This document shows positions 41,215 to 49,756 of a stretch of DNA of 64,000 nt, in pieces. Made by a program: the position numbers and the translations under genes. The stretch is from positions 62,001 through 126,000 of the forward strand of contig NZ_QQAY01000006.1 of assembly GCF_003350505.1 (NCBI RefSeq). The letters are read 5' to 3'. The notes beneath the pieces were generated by a model that had not been told where the DNA came from, searched no databases, and was given only the letters and a program-made list of their open reading frames with translations. Numbering within the stretch: position 1 is the first letter of the stretch; each line of letters starts with the position of its first letter. The DNA is from Falsibacillus pallidus. Its GTDB lineage: Bacteria > Bacillota > Bacilli > Bacillales > DSM-25281.

Positions 41215-41229
41215 GGAGGAGGAGACAGC

Positions 41230-43167
41230 ATGAAATGGGATGAATTTTTTGTCACAGGCGACCCATTGATCTATGGAGCCGATGTTTCCATTGTGATGAC
41301 CATGATTGCCATTGTGGCAGGATTGACCTACTTCAAGAAATGGAAGTGGCTTTGGACAAACTGGCTCACAACCGTCGATCATAAACGCCTTGGCGTCATG
41401 TATATCATCGCCGCAATCCTGATGCTTTTCCGCGGCGGTGTCGATGCCTTGCTCATGAGGGCACAGCTGACAGTGCCGGGATCAAAATTCCTTGCATCTC
41501 AGCACTATAATGAAATCTTTACCACACACGGTACGATCATGATCATCTTCATGGCGATGCCGTTTTTAATCGGGCTGATGAACGTTGTCGTTCCATTGCA
41601 GATCGGAGCGCGCGACGTCGCCTATCCTTATTTGAATGCACTAAGCTTCTGGACATTTTTCTTTGGAGCGATGCTGTTTAACATTTCCTTCGTCATCGGA
41701 GGTTCCCCGGCAGCTGGATGGACAAGCTATATGCCGCTTGCCGGGAACGAAATGAGTCCGGGTCCGGGACAGAACTACTATCTGCTTGGACTTCAAATTG
41801 CCGGTATCGGTACATTGATGACAGGAATCAACTTTGCCGTTACCATCTTGAAAATGAGGGCTAAAGGCATGGGGCTAATGAAAATGCCGATGTTCACTTG
41901 GTCTACGCTGATCACATGTGTCATCATCATCTTCGCATTCCCTGTGTTGACCGTCGCACTTGCATTGATGACATTTGACCGCTTATTCGGTACACATTTC
42001 TTCACCCTTGCGGATGGCGGTATGCCGATGCTGTGGGCAAACCTTTTCTGGGTTTGGGGCCATCCGGAAGTATACATTGTCATCCTTCCTGCATTCGGTA
42101 TTTTCTCGGAAATTATCAGTACGTTTGCAAGGAAGACGCTGTTCGGCTATAGAGCGATGGTTTATTCCATGATCGCCATTGCCGGATTGAGCTTTGTCGT
42201 CTGGGTCCACCATTTCTTCACGATGGGTGCTGGATCTGCAGTCAATTCAGTCTTCTCGGTCACCACCATGGCCATCGCCATACCGACCGGGGTCAAGATA
42301 TTCAACTGGCTGTTTACCCTCTATCGGGGAAAGATCAAGCTCACGACACCGATGCTATGGTCGCTGGCATTCATCCCGAACTTCGTCATAGGCGGGGTGA
42401 CCGGGGTCATGCTAGCCATGGCAGCAGCTGATTACCAATATCACAATACGTATTTCCTTGTAGCGCATTTCCACTATGTATTAATTTCCGGAACTGTATT
42501 TGCCTGTTTCGCAGGATTCTATTTCTGGTATCCGAAAATGTTCGGACACAAGCTTAACGAGCGTCTTGGAAAAATTTCATTCTGGCTGTTCGTGGTCGGT
42601 TTCAATGTCTGCTTCTTCCCGATGTTCTTCCTTGGCCTCGATGGCATGCCTAGACGCGTATTTACGTATGGAGCAGGGGACGGCTGGTTCAGCTTAAATC
42701 TTGTAGCAACCATCGGAGGAGTCCTCATGGGTCTCGGATTCCTTGTCATGGTCTACAGCATCTACTACAGCTTCCGCTATGCAGAACGGGAAAAAACAGG
42801 AGATGCCTGGGATGGACGCAGCCTCGAGTGGGCTACACACACACCGGTGCCGCATTACAACTTTGCCGTCATCCCGGAAGTCACAGCATTAGATGCCTTC
42901 TGGGAAATGAAAAAAGAAGCGAAGAAAGACCAGTATAAAATTCAGGAATACAAACCGATCCATATGCCGAATAATTCCGGACGTCCATTTGTGATGTCGG
43001 TGCTGTTCTTTACAGCAGGATTCGGTTTAGTCTTCCAATGGTACTGGATGGGCATTGCCGGTTTAATCGGAATCCTTGCCTGCCTCGTTCTACGTTCATT
43101 TGAATATGACGATGGATACTACATTCCAGTCAGTGAAATAGAAGAAACAGAAAGAAAACTAGGGTAA
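41230..43167 (+). CDS. qoxB: cytochrome aa3 quinol oxidase subunit I
   Basis: A 645-residue haem-copper oxidase subunit with about fifteen helices. Ligands are visible: low-spin haem His in [16 protein letters not shown], CuB/Tyr motif in [15 protein letters not shown], the HH pair in [11 protein letters not shown], and high-spin haem His in [14 protein letters not shown]. The subunit reduces oxygen to water and pumps protons, taking electrons from menaquinol. It follows qoxA by 15 nt. Confidence 0.97.
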   Translation: MKWDEFFVTGDPLIYGADVSIVMTMIAIVAGLTYFKKWKWLWTNWLTTVDHKRLGVMYIIAAILMLFRGGVDALLMRAQLTVPGSKFLASQHYNEIFTTHGTIMIIFMAMPFLIGLMNVVVPLQIGARDVAYPYLNALSFWTFFFGAMLFNISFVIGGSPAAGWTSYMPLAGNEMSPGPGQNYYLLGLQIAGIGTLMTGINFAVTILKMRAKGMGLMKMPMFTWSTLITCVIIIFAFPVLTVALALMTFDRLFGTHFFTLADGGMPMLWANLFWVWGHPEVYIVILPAFGIFSEIISTFARKTLFGYRAMVYSMIAIAGLSFVVWVHHFFTMGAGSAVNSVFSVTTMAIAIPTGVKIFNWLFTLYRGKIKLTTPMLWSLAFIPNFVIGGVTGVMLAMAAADYQYHNTYFLVAHFHYVLISGTVFACFAGFYFWYPKMFGHKLNERLGKISFWLFVVGFNVCFFPMFFLGLDGMPRRVFTYGAGDGWFSLNLVATIGGVLMGLGFLVMVYSIYYSFRYAEREKTGDAWDGRSLEWATHTPVPHYNFAVIPEVTALDAFWEMKKEAKKDQYKIQEYKPIHMPNNSGRPFVMSVLFFTAGFGLVFQWYWMGIAGLIGILACLVLRSFEYDDGYYIPVSEIEETERKLG

Positions 43168-43183
43168 AGGAGGCTCGAACAAA

Positions 43184-43804
43184 ATGGATATGGTTCAAAA
43201 TCATGATCAAAACACGCCGCTGGAATACCAGTCAGAGACTGGCCGGTTGAATATCCTGGGTTTTTGGGTCTTCCTTGGAGCTGAAATTGCCCTGTTCTCT
43301 ACATTGTTTGCGACTTATTTCGCATTGATGAACAGAACAGCAAACGGCCCTTTACCCGGGGAGCTTTTCGAACTGAAAGGCGTCTTGATTGAGACATTCT
43401 TATTGCTGACGTCCAGCTTTACATGCGGGATTGCCGTCCATGAAATGAGAAGGAATAATAAGAAGGGCTTGATGATTTGGATGATCATCACCATTCTTTT
43501 AGGCATTGGATTCATCGGATTTGAAATATCAGAGTTCATTTCTTACGTCCATGAAGGAGCAACTCTTTCATCCAGTGCATTCTGGTCAGCACTGTTCGTA
43601 CTGGTCGGGACGCATGGGGCCCACGTATCACTCGGTATTGGCTGGGTCACGCTCGTGTTAATACAAACATCCAGACGCGGGTTGAACCCCGCAACGGCTA
43701 AAAAGATCTTCATTACAAGCCTTTATTGGCATTTCTTAGATGTCGTGTGGATCTTTATCTTTACAGGAGTTTACTTGACAGGGATGGTGATGCATCATGG
43801 CTAG
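43184..43804 (+). CDS. qoxC: cytochrome aa3 quinol oxidase subunit III
   Basis: A 206-residue membrane protein with five helices. The N-terminal NILGFWVFLGAEIALFSTLF, central VLVGTHGAHVSLGIGWVTLV and C-terminal LYWHFLDVVWIFIFTGVYL are typical of subunit III. It stabilises the oxidase and may help proton uptake. An AAAGGAGG site precedes the start, and the end overlaps qoxD by 8 nt. Confidence 0.96.
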   Translation: MDMVQNHDQNTPLEYQSETGRLNILGFWVFLGAEIALFSTLFATYFALMNRTANGPLPGELFELKGVLIETFLLLTSSFTCGIAVHEMRRNNKKGLMIWMIITILLGIGFIGFEISEFISYVHEGATLSSSAFWSALFVLVGTHGAHVSLGIGWVTLVLIQTSRRGLNPATAKKIFITSLYWHFLDVVWIFIFTGVYLTGMVMHHG

Positions 43805-44171
43805 CCATACAGAAGGCAGATTCCCTTGGAAGCACTTGATCGGCTTCGTATTCTCGATTGTCTTGACGCTCATAGCCCTTTGGGTTGGATTGTACAGCGG
43901 CTTTTCAACGAAGATGATTATAACGTTCATTGTCATCCTGGCAATCCTCCAAGCCGTCATTCAATTGTTCATGTTCATGCACGTGACCGAAAGCGAAAAC
44001 GGAAGATTCCAAACCGGGACGATGCTCTATGCAGCATTCATTGCAGTAGCAGTAGTCGCCGGCACCATTTGGGTCATGTCCTTCGGAGCGGACTACATGG
44101 GCCACGATAAAGATATGAAGAATATGGATCATAAAATGCAGATGAAGCATGAGAAGGATGAAGGGAACTAA
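43797..44171 (+). CDS. qoxD: cytochrome aa3 quinol oxidase subunit IV
   Basis: A 124-residue protein with three helices, including FSIVLTLIALWVGLYSGFST and QAVIQLFMFMHVTESENGRF, both conserved in subunit IV. The tail is Met- and His-rich (KDMKNMDHKMQMKHEKDEGN), a feature I do not expect in B. subtilis QoxD and which could bind copper; that is inference. It overlaps qoxC and ends the operon. Confidence 0.95.
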   Translation: MASHTEGRFPWKHLIGFVFSIVLTLIALWVGLYSGFSTKMIITFIVILAILQAVIQLFMFMHVTESENGRFQTGTMLYAAFIAVAVVAGTIWVMSFGADYMGHDKDMKNMDHKMQMKHEKDEGN

Positions 44172-44186
44172 TTGAAATGAACAAGT

Positions 44187-44221
44187 AAAAGCACTGCCGG
44201 CAATTTCGGCAGTGCTTTTCT
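44187..44221. terminator. terminator between qoxD and the convergent hydrolase
   Basis: Perfect stem AAAAGCACTGCCG/CGGCAGTGCTTTT; T-runs on both strands. Confidence 0.9.
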
Positions 44222-44228
44222 TATGGTT

Positions 44229-44939
44229 TCAGATCTTACTCAGCCAATCGATCAACTCACTCACCATTTCAGTTGTGAATTGATGATTAATATCTTTATG
44301 GATATGTAATTCTACATTCTCTCTTTTTTGGTCTTCTTTTAAATAGCCATAATAATCTTTTTGTCCTTCTATTGGGATGATCTTATCACTGTCCCCATGA
44401 ATGAGCAGCACATGCGAAGGGCAGTTCTCTTTTTCCACAGGATCATAATCCCTTAGTGTCATCTCTAGTTCTGCTGGAATGCTTCCTCTCCCATCCATGC
44501 TTCTAAAAATGCGTTCTGTCAATAAATATGAGCCGGAGCCGTTAATATTGGCGAGTCCCAACAGGCCCAATTCACGCGCAAAAATCCCATTTGCGATGAA
44601 CCCACCCATCGAACTTCCTACCAGCACGATTTCTTCTTTCTTTATATTTAATTCAGTAATAAGATCATTAAATTCATCAATGGTGTGGAAGATGATTTTC
44701 CAAAAATATTCTTGGAGGGTTTTCTGGTCGTAATGATTTTCTAAAGGCTCTCTTGTATCGTGATAGAGGATTTCAGGGACGATGACTTTATAGCCTTTTT
44801 CGAGTAATTCCTCTGCTAATTCCGTGTAGCCCTCTGCCCTGCCGCCCCATCCGTGGTAGAGGATCAAGGTTTTATAATTATAAAGATGATCTTTCGGTTT
44901 AAATGAAAAATATTTAAAAGATTTCATGGACATTTGCAT
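44229..44939 (-). CDS. alpha/beta hydrolase (dienelactone hydrolase/YitV-like esterase)
   Basis: A 236-residue cytoplasmic hydrolase. The oxyanion strand is LILYHGWGGRAEGYTELAEE, the nucleophile elbow VLVGSSMGGFIANGIF, the acid in LLIHGDSDKIIPIEGQKDYY and the His in DINHQFTTEM, so the triad is intact. The layout resembles B. subtilis YitV-type esterases. The substrate is unknown. GGGAGAA precedes the ATG. It may be cotranscribed with the small membrane protein gene 25 nt upstream. Confidence 0.87.
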   Translation of the reverse strand: MQMSMKSFKYFSFKPKDHLYNYKTLILYHGWGGRAEGYTELAEELLEKGYKVIVPEILYHDTREPLENHYDQKTLQEYFWKIIFHTIDEFNDLITELNIKKEEIVLVGSSMGGFIANGIFARELGLLGLANINGSGSYLLTERIFRSMDGRGSIPAELEMTLRDYDPVEKENCPSHVLLIHGDSDKIIPIEGQKDYYGYLKEDQKRENVELHIHKDINHQFTTEMVSELIDWLSKI

Positions 44940-44964
44940 TGTTATTCTCCCACATTCGTTCAGT

Positions 44965-45249
44965 TTAAAATTTCACTTTTTCTTCTTTTTTAAAAATACC
45001 AACCAATAAAAGTACAAATCCCAGTAGGAAGATTGGTGGGAAGATAACCCACATAATCATTGCTGCCCAACCATTCATCACAATAACTGCAGTGGTTAAG
45101 CCGATTGCAAAAGATAAAAATGGAGAAATAGCAAACATTAGCGTAATTCCCCAACCAATGAATTTTCTTTTATTCGTTTTTCCTTTGGTTAGCTGGTAAG
45201 CCGTTATTGCTCCTAGTATCGCAATCCCATAACCTATAATAAATGGCAT
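44965..45249 (-). CDS. small membrane protein, unknown
   Basis: A 94-residue protein with three predicted helices (about 1-20, 30-55 and 60-87) and a basic loop KGKTNKRK. I do not recognise a family. The start has GAGAGGAATGG just upstream. It precedes the hydrolase on the same strand and looks AT-rich compared with the qox genes. Confidence 0.7.
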   Translation of the reverse strand: MPFIIGYGIAILGAITAYQLTKGKTNKRKFIGWGITLMFAISPFLSFAIGLTTAVIVMNGWAAMIMWVIFPPIFLLGFVLLLVGIFKKEEKVKF

Positions 45250-45479
45250 TTTACCATTCCTCTCGACTTAATTTACCTTCTTTGTTAGTTACTCTTAAAT
45301 TCCATTATATGTTATTTTATAAAGTGAATAAATAATTAATTCTGAAATTAATAATTGTTTATGACAGGAAACTTTTCAAAGTTAAATAACGTCACAGAGT
45401 TAAACTCTATGAGTCTAATAAGTTAGAGTGGATCATTTTTATTTGAAGAATATTTTCTAAAAGAAAAAGGAGGTATTGG

Positions 45480-46472
45480 ATGTATAAAAGTCCATGGTTC
45501 ATATTAGTTTCTATATGCATCCTAATATTAGGGGGAGCGGGAGTAATTACGAAAATCTATAGCAAAGGAGAATCTACAGAAAAATCATATACCCTAATTG
45601 AAAAATCCTTTGCTGTAAGTAATTCAAATGATGTTGCATACATACCTATGGGCCAAACCAAAAAAAAGATCCTAGTTTATGATATTAAGGACAATACAAA
45701 ACGAAGTGAAATCCCATATAAAGGGGATATTGCCGACATGGTTTTCAGCAAGGACGGGAATACCTTATATTTTGCAGCCAATGATGTCATTTCAAATGAT
45801 AAACTTTCAAGCTCATTGTATAAAACAAACCTGTCTTCCGGGGATACAACTAAAATTACAGAAGTTCCAGCAATCGTCATGAAAATTCAAGTGGATGCAG
45901 CCGAAAAACAAATCCTTTATATGAGGGCAAACCATTATATTGACCTTAAAGGGATAACGGGAGAAGTAAGAAGTAGCTTCGAGGCGTATTTACTCAATCT
46001 ATCCACTCATGCCGAACAGCAGATAACACATTTTAAAGATAAAGAGATTACAGGTCTATCCTATAATTCAGGTGAGACAGGTGCGCTCATATCAGTAGAC
46101 CATAGTATTTTGGAAATTCCATTTAATAATATAGAAAAATTAAATGAAGTATTTAAAGGCGACAATGTAATTTTTGATTTAGCGGCCATCCCCAATACCC
46201 CAGAAATTATTTACACACTGCCAGGAAAAGCTGGTCAGGGAGTTTATAAATATGAGTTATATAAGGTTAACACTCTGACGAATACTTCAGTTAAGCTTAC
46301 AAACTCCAATCATGCAGTAAGTAATCCAATATTGAATGCGCGAAATGAATTATATTATGTAGTTGATAATCATTTCGGGGAAGGCAATCCAGAGTATCAG
46401 CTATACCATCAAAAGCTTAAGACAAAAATGAAACCTCAAAAAATAGAGTTGCCATCAATTAATATTAATTAA
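45480..46472 (+). CDS. membrane-anchored beta-propeller-like protein, unknown
   Basis: A 330-residue protein with one N-terminal membrane segment (about 7-25; no lipobox Cys) and a long extracytoplasmic region. Repeating short strands with DG or SG turns (VFSKDGNTLYFAAND, TNLSSGDTTKITEV, NLSTHAEQQITHF, LPGKAGQGVYKYELYKVNTL) resemble TolB/WD-like propeller blades. No catalytic residues are evident. Codon use is noticeably AT-rich (many AAA, ATT, TTA) compared with neighbouring core genes, so acquisition by transfer is possible. A 13-bp palindrome AGAGTTAAACTCT lies at 45396-45408 upstream. Confidence 0.72.
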   Translation: MYKSPWFILVSICILILGGAGVITKIYSKGESTEKSYTLIEKSFAVSNSNDVAYIPMGQTKKKILVYDIKDNTKRSEIPYKGDIADMVFSKDGNTLYFAANDVISNDKLSSSLYKTNLSSGDTTKITEVPAIVMKIQVDAAEKQILYMRANHYIDLKGITGEVRSSFEAYLLNLSTHAEQQITHFKDKEITGLSYNSGETGALISVDHSILEIPFNNIEKLNEVFKGDNVIFDLAAIPNTPEIIYTLPGKAGQGVYKYELYKVNTLTNTSVKLTNSNHAVSNPILNARNELYYVVDNHFGEGNPEYQLYHQKLKTKMKPQKIELPSININ

Positions 46473-46555
46473 GTGAAGTGGAGTCCAGCCGTGTCTTCAT
46501 CAATTTTGGTTTAAAGAACCCACTCTCACTAACAAAACTTTATAACGCCTTTAAT

Positions 46556-46600
46556 AAAAAAGAAGCCGGCCCCTTCATGTTAGAAGGATCCGGCTTCTAT
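46556..46600 (-). terminator. Rho-independent terminator after the small membrane protein gene
   Basis: Minus-strand stem GAAGCCGG/CCGGCTTC with an inner AAGG/CCTT pairing, then TTTTTT. Confidence 0.8.
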
Positions 46601-46613
46601 GTTCTTAGCATGC

Positions 46614-46898
46614 TTATTTAATGAGGGTGAAGCGTCTCTTAAGTTTTTGTTCGCGAAGGAACGGCGCAGCGTATAAGTAGATGGCTGCCACGTGTGCATA
46701 AAGGAAGTTGGCAATAAATAATGTCCATAAAACGATATGTCCAAGCGTTCCCATGTCAGGAACAGCGACGTAGTAAATGAAAGACGCCCAAAGTGCGATG
46801 ACAAATGGCGAATGGATGATTGCCCACTTCTTATGCTCAGCCCAAAGGAACAATGGAGTTGCAGTAGCGACAAATAAATAAACCATAAATACATCCAT
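46614..46898 (-). CDS. small membrane protein, unknown
   Basis: A 94-residue protein with three helices (about 2-18, 28-47 and 52-78) and a basic C-terminal tail (REQKLKRRFTLIK). I do not recognise the family. AAAAGGAG is well placed before the ATG and a terminator follows the stop, so it is a convincing single-gene unit. Confidence 0.75.
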   Translation of the reverse strand: MDVFMVYLFVATATPLFLWAEHKKWAIIHSPFVIALWASFIYYVAVPDMGTLGHIVLWTLFIANFLYAHVAAIYLYAAPFLREQKLKRRFTLIK

Positions 46899-47174
46899 GT
46901 GTTAACACTCCTTTTAGTAAAGGTTTTCAATTATGGCGAAACAGAGAAAAGTTTGTGAACGTTTTGTTACAATTGAGTATAACATAGTATTCAACTATTT
47001 TCCAAAGGTAAGTACAAAGATTATTCTGAATATTTATTTTGGGTAAAAAGACTTAATGATGTATAATTAAGTCATTTAAACCTATTATTCTGCGGTTGGG
47101 GAAGATTTACTGTTAATGATATGATAATAGAAAATAGATAAACAATAGTCGCAGGGGAAAAGAGGGGTGCCGCT

Positions 47175-48428
47175 TTGCTGACGAAAAAGGGATGGGCAGC
47201 AGCTGCCGCTGGCATGATGATTGTTTTGGTATGCCAGATGTTTCTTGGATTCATCCATGAACGGAATGAAATAGAGTCATTTATTTATATTGTATTATCC
47301 ATCATTTTAATCGGGGGCCTCCTTTATTTGGCGGTGAATGGGTACAGGCTCCTGGTAAAATATCAAGGGGTGCAGGGGGAAGAGAAGAGACTTTCTGCAT
47401 TGATCGATTCCATGCCTGATTTTATGTGTGTGAAGGATGGCGAAGGAAGATGGCTCAAAGTAAACCAGTTCGGACTTGAGCTATATGAATTGACGCGCGT
47501 CGATTACTACGGAAAGACTGATTCACAGTTGGGAGAATACACGCCATTTTTCAAAGATGCCCTTCTCTACTGCATCGATTCGGATGAGGCCGCTTGGGAA
47601 AATCAGTGCCTGACACGGACAGAAGAATCGTTCTATCTCCGCTCCGGCGAGTTTAAAACATTCGATGTCATTAAAGTACCTCTCTATCATGAGGATGGGA
47701 CAAGAAGAATCCTGATTACACTCGGAAGGGACATCTCCCAGCAGAAGAGGACGGAAGCCATGCTGCTGAAGAAGGAGAAGCTTTCGGTGGTCGGGGAGCT
47801 TTCCGCAGGCATTGCCCACGAAATCCGCAATCCGCTTACTAGTTTAAAAGGATTCATTCAACTACTCAATGAAACGGAAAACGTCACTAAAGAATATTTA
47901 ACAATCATGTCCAGGGAAATTGACCGGATCAATCAAATCGTCAGTGAACTTCTTGTGCTTGCGAAACCCCAGAGCAGGATTCACTCGGAGTTCAAATTTA
48001 ACGAAGCACTGGATTATGTCGTCAATATCATGAAGCATGAAGCCCTCCTCTTGGGTATTGCCATTACGATAAAAGCGGACGAAAAGGATGCTGTAATCTT
48101 TGGGGATAAAAACCAAGTGGTGCAGGTGCTGATCAATATCATCAAGAATGCTCTCGACGCTATGGGTCAAAAAGGCGGCGAAGTGACAGTGAAAGTAGAA
48201 CATGTCGAGCAGAAATTGAAAATCTCCATCAAAGATCAGGGAGAAGGAATTCCTCCTGAGCGGCTGAAGCATCTCGGTGAACCATTCTTCACACTGAAAG
48301 AAAAGGGAATGGGCCTCGGATTGACCATCAGCAATAAGATCATTCAAGAACACAAAGGCTGCATCGATATAAAAAGCGAGTTGGGAATCGGAACTGAAGT
48401 CATCATCCAGCTTCCACTCTCGCAATAG
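47175..48428 (+). CDS. orphan PAS-domain sensor histidine kinase (sporulation-kinase type)
   Basis: A 417-residue kinase: two N-terminal helices (about 5-28 and 36-56) with almost no outside loop, a PAS domain (about 68-190, DSMPDFMCVKDGEGRWLKVN), then a HisKA domain with AGIAHEIRNPLTSLKGFIQL. The ATPase domain has INIIKNALDAM, IKDQGEGIPPERLKHLGEPF and KGMGLGLTISNKII. No response regulator is adjacent. This layout is that of KinB/KinD/KinE-type kinases feeding the Spo0F phosphorelay; that role is inferred. Start is TTG with AGAGGGG upstream. Confidence 0.9.
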   Translation: MLTKKGWAAAAAGMMIVLVCQMFLGFIHERNEIESFIYIVLSIILIGGLLYLAVNGYRLLVKYQGVQGEEKRLSALIDSMPDFMCVKDGEGRWLKVNQFGLELYELTRVDYYGKTDSQLGEYTPFFKDALLYCIDSDEAAWENQCLTRTEESFYLRSGEFKTFDVIKVPLYHEDGTRRILITLGRDISQQKRTEAMLLKKEKLSVVGELSAGIAHEIRNPLTSLKGFIQLLNETENVTKEYLTIMSREIDRINQIVSELLVLAKPQSRIHSEFKFNEALDYVVNIMKHEALLLGIAITIKADEKDAVIFGDKNQVVQVLINIIKNALDAMGQKGGEVTVKVEHVEQKLKISIKDQGEGIPPERLKHLGEPFFTLKEKGMGLGLTISNKIIQEHKGCIDIKSELGIGTEVIIQLPLSQ

Positions 48429-48437
48429 TTTTGCTTA

Positions 48438-48473
48438 GGCTGCTCGGGTCGAAATGACTCGAGCGGCTTTTTT
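48438..48473 (+). terminator. Rho-independent terminator after the orphan kinase
   Basis: GCTGCTCGGGTC/GACTCGAGCGGC stem, then TTTTTT. Confidence 0.85.
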
Positions 48474-48598
48474 GTTGTGGAGAGTAGTGCTGCACGGCAG
48501 GGGCTGCCAATTTTCAAGGTTGGAGAGATTAATTTGTCCGGATGCGCCGCTATTTCGGTTTGGCAACCCCATTTAGCATTTTATTGCCCTGAAAAATG

Positions 48599-48724
48599 GA
48601 AAGTGGGGCGGTTGATGGTGAAAGTGCTGAGATAAATCCCCGAAGTGCGGCGGTTAGCCCGAAAAGCTGCGAGATAAAACGCCAAAGTGGGCCGGTCAGC
48701 GCCAAAAGTGGGGAGCAAAGGCCA
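48599..48724 (-). repeat. 21-bp-period array F (ACTTT family, minus orientation), six units
   Basis: Units of exactly 21 bp start at 48599, 48620, 48641, 48662, 48683 and 48704. On the + strand most carry AAAGTG near the left end, the complement of the CACTTT motif of arrays D and E. On the minus strand the array begins CCCCACTTTTGGCGCTGACC, close to the first unit of array D. A leader with CCTTTGCTCC precedes it, and the second constant segment (AGCGGCGCATCCGGACAAAT) occurs at 48534-48552 on the minus strand. The 455-bp gap has no other gene. Confidence 0.85.
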
Positions 48725-48883
48725 CCCGCGCCCGCAGCCAACCGAGCCTGATGCACAGCAGTCACTGGGACCTTCGCAGGATTTGTAGAATTTTTTTCAT
48801 AACAGAATATTTCAAATATATTTCATATTCATTACGTTTGGTGGTAAAATTGGAAACAGATTGTCAGATTGGGAGGGTTAGAG

Positions 48884-49756
48884 ATGAAAAAAGTACTAGA
48901 TATAGCCATCCAATTCCTGCTTTCTTGCGCGGGAATCATATTAGTTGGTGCACTTCCTCCATTCATTGCAGGACTGCAGCAGAAGCACATAGATGGATCG
49001 TTATATTGGCAGTCGCTTAAAGATATTTTGTATTCACTTGTGCATTTAAATGAACTTACGTATATGTTTGTTGATACAGAACGGCCGTTGTTCCCGTATA
49101 TGCTTGACCCGGTCTTTTATTCATTGACGGTTCTGCTTGGTGCATTCCTGCTGGCAATGGCCGTATCGTTGGCGATGACGATGCTGGTTACCATGCTGCC
49201 GCATAAACTTCGCAGGGCGGTTAAACTGGTTTTTTACATATTTGAATCGATCCCGGATCTGTTGATCATCTATGGAACGCAGCTTCTCGTCATCTTTATT
49301 TTTGAGAAAACGGGGCTGCTGTTGATGGATATCGCAGCACTGGATAAACAGAAGATTTATTTATTGCCGATCATATGCTTGTCGATCCTGCCGATGGTGC
49401 AGCTTTTCCGCCTCAGCATGATCATCTTTGAAGACGAATTGAATAAAGACTACGTGCTCCTTGCCCGCTCCATCGGGTTGAAAAAATTGTTTATCGTAGT
49501 CTTTCACATTTTTCCTAATGCGGTCATCAGTGTCTTTTTTCAATCCAAAAAGACAGTATGGTTCATGCTGTCCAATCTATTGATCTTGGAATTCCTATTC
49601 AATATGGGCGGGGTGACCCTGTTCTTGATGGAAGAACTTAATCCGAAGATTTTCACGATTACGCTCCTTGCATTCTTCTTCCCTATTTTCATTTTTTACA
49701 CGGTGGTGGAATGGATCTTACAGCGGAAAGTGACAGGAGGGGGGACGATTTCATGA
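48884..49756 (+). CDS. peptide-type ABC transporter permease (OppB-like), orphan
   Basis: A 290-residue membrane protein with about six helices. The coupling loop is DELNKDYVLLARSIGLKKLF; ESIPDLLIIYGTQLLVIFIF and LEFLFNMGGVTLFLMEELNP match binding-protein-dependent permeases of the OppB/DppB group. It overlaps the following permease by 4 nt (ATGA). No ATP-binding or substrate-binding gene is nearby, so these must be supplied from elsewhere or the pair works otherwise. GGGAGGG precedes the ATG at 48884. Confidence 0.85.
   Translation: MKKVLDIAIQFLLSCAGIILVGALPPFIAGLQQKHIDGSLYWQSLKDILYSLVHLNELTYMFVDTERPLFPYMLDPVFYSLTVLLGAFLLAMAVSLAMTMLVTMLPHKLRRAVKLVFYIFESIPDLLIIYGTQLLVIFIFEKTGLLLMDIAALDKQKIYLLPIICLSILPMVQLFRLSMIIFEDELNKDYVLLARSIGLKKLFIVVFHIFPNAVISVFFQSKKTVWFMLSNLLILEFLFNMGGVTLFLMEELNPKIFTITLLAFFFPIFIFYTVVEWILQRKVTGGGTIS

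Noticed and set aside
5350-48724. CRISPR arrays
   Set aside because: The arrays have no constant repeat alternating with unique spacers; units are 21 bp in total and no cas genes are present in the window.
48550-48765. Minus-strand frame across array F
   Set aside because: Repeat-derived open frame without a start context.
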